This document shows, piece by piece, positions 63,454 through 64,000 of a DNA stretch of 64,000 nucleotides. Below the pieces are notes generated by a model, which worked only from the letters and a program-made list of their open reading frames with translations, did not search any database and was not told where the DNA came from. The position numbers and the translations under genes are program-made. Positions within the stretch are counted from its first letter, which is position 1. The number at the start of each line of letters is the position of its first letter. This DNA comes from Enterococcus gilvus ATCC BAA-350 (GTDB lineage Bacteria; Bacillota; Bacilli; Lactobacillales; Enterococcaceae), in the NCBI RefSeq assembly GCF_000407545.1, contig NZ_ASWH01000002.1:496001-560000 (forward strand), given 5' to 3'.

Positions 63454-64000
63454 TTAATCCTCCGCTCTTTCAAATTTCAATGTCATTTTATAGGCCACGT
63501 TGACCTCTCTTCCCCCCGGTCCGTAATACTCACCGGCAAATCGGAGCTCGCTGCGTTCATCTGTATCCAATTTACTGATCGGAACATTGGATAGGTCCGT
63601 TTTTAGTGTCGTCAGTTGCTCCCGGTTTTTAGTCAGCTCCAACCAAAGATCTTTCGTATTGTTTGTTTGAGGACCGTCCACCAGTTCAACATTTCCATTG
63701 CTTTCTTCTTCAAAGCTTGCCATTGACACATCGACAAAATAATCGCTGTTATTTTTTACGGCATAGCTAGGTGATTGCACATACAAATTGCCTGACTCGT
63801 CCATCTCCGTCGTGAAAAACATCGACGTTGGGATCGACACGGACAACAAACTGGATTTTGTGACAAATGGCACGCTGTACCACTCACTGTCCGTGGAATC
63901 AAAATTGGTTTTTAATTGAACATACAGCCAATAATCTGTTTCAGCATCTAAATCCGTAAATTCGAGTTTCGACGTAAGGGCGTCGCTTGCGAGTGTCTTT
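63454..64000 (-). CDS. large surface protein, C-terminal part only (5' end beyond window)
   Basis: The frame is open from the window edge for 182 codons to the stop at 63454. It begins inside a fibronectin-III-like domain (LEFTDLDAETDYWLYVQL and EWYSVPFVTK) and ends with a beta-domain (VSIPTSMFFTTE, SPSYAVKNNSDYFVDVSM, AYKMTLKFE) paralogous to the secreted protein two genes downstream. There is no LPXTG at its C-terminus, so it is held at the surface by other means. An internal GTG at 63873 is not the start. Confidence 0.75.
   Translation of the reverse strand, partial: KTLASDALTSKLEFTDLDAETDYWLYVQLKTNFDSTDSEWYSVPFVTKSSLLSVSIPTSMFFTTEMDESGNLYVQSPSYAVKNNSDYFVDVSMASFEEESNGNVELVDGPQTNNTKDLWLELTKNREQLTTLKTDLSNVPISKLDTDERSELRFAGEYYGPGGREVNVAYKMTLKFERAED

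Noticed and set aside
63454-63873. Treating the GTG at 63873 as the start of a 139-residue protein
   Set aside because: The frame is open upstream to the window edge with an FnIII-like sequence and there is no binding site at 63873.

Overview
The window looks like a chromosomal segment of a low-GC Gram-positive lactic acid bacterium, most likely an Enterococcus or a close relative; I cannot fix the species from sequence alone. The case rests on the gene content: an alpha-glycerophosphate oxidase (GlpO) linked to GlpK/GlpF, a DhaKLM phosphotransferase set, malolactic enzyme with its permease, LPXTG-type surface proteins, a Mga-type regulator next to a giant Cna_B adhesin, and PTS sugar operons with a PRD regulator. 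Strong AGGAGG-type ribosome binding sites and frequent stem-loop/T-run terminators fit the same group. I see no insertion sequences, prophage, tRNA, rRNA or CRISPR array.

Layout. 1-639 is the end of an alpha/beta hydrolase gene running off the left edge. 990-4088 is a malolactic pair (mleS, mleP). 4229-8898 holds a BltD-like acetyltransferase, a lone kynureninase divergent from an Lrp-type regulator, and a PadR-controlled multidrug exporter. 9069-12259 has a sensor kinase with no adjacent response regulator, PnuC and a deoxynucleoside kinase. 12469-15197 is a MarR operon divergent from an exporter with a shared palindromic operator. 15299-21575 (minus strand) is a glycerol/dihydroxyacetone block, glpO-glpK-glpF-dhaK-dhaL-dhaM. 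Next come a P1B metal ATPase (22064-23860), an LPXTG protein with a (EPST)n stalk (24087-25154) and a complete kdpFABCDE potassium system (25321-33002), including a 26-codon kdpF that is easily missed. An exporter and two tandem paralogous HAD phosphatases follow (33212-36355); between the phosphatases lies a structured leader with a terminator that resembles the ykkC riboswitch class.

36467-44301 is a surface adhesin locus: a roughly 2000-residue collagen-adhesin-like protein with about nine SpaA/Cna_B repeats, separated from its own sorting signal by one in-frame TGA, preceded by a Mga/EbpR-like regulator. 46123-52505 is a seven-gene PTS operon that joins an ascorbate/UlaA-type transporter to a SIS isomerase, a DapA-family lyase, a KDPG-type aldolase and a PRD regulator; three of the catabolic genes are translationally linked. 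I cannot assign its substrate, and it is the best candidate here for an undescribed metabolic route. 52862-54280 is a phospho-beta-glucosidase with a RAT/terminator antitermination leader. 54592-61973 carries a DUF2922-like protein, a TetR/SDR divergent pair, a histidine phosphatase, an acetyltransferase-lipoprotein-aldo/keto reductase operon divergent from a LysR gene, and an isochorismatase-family hydrolase. The right edge (62030-64000, minus strand) is an operon of four exported or membrane proteins related to WxL/LPXTG surface loci, one with a degenerate sorting motif.
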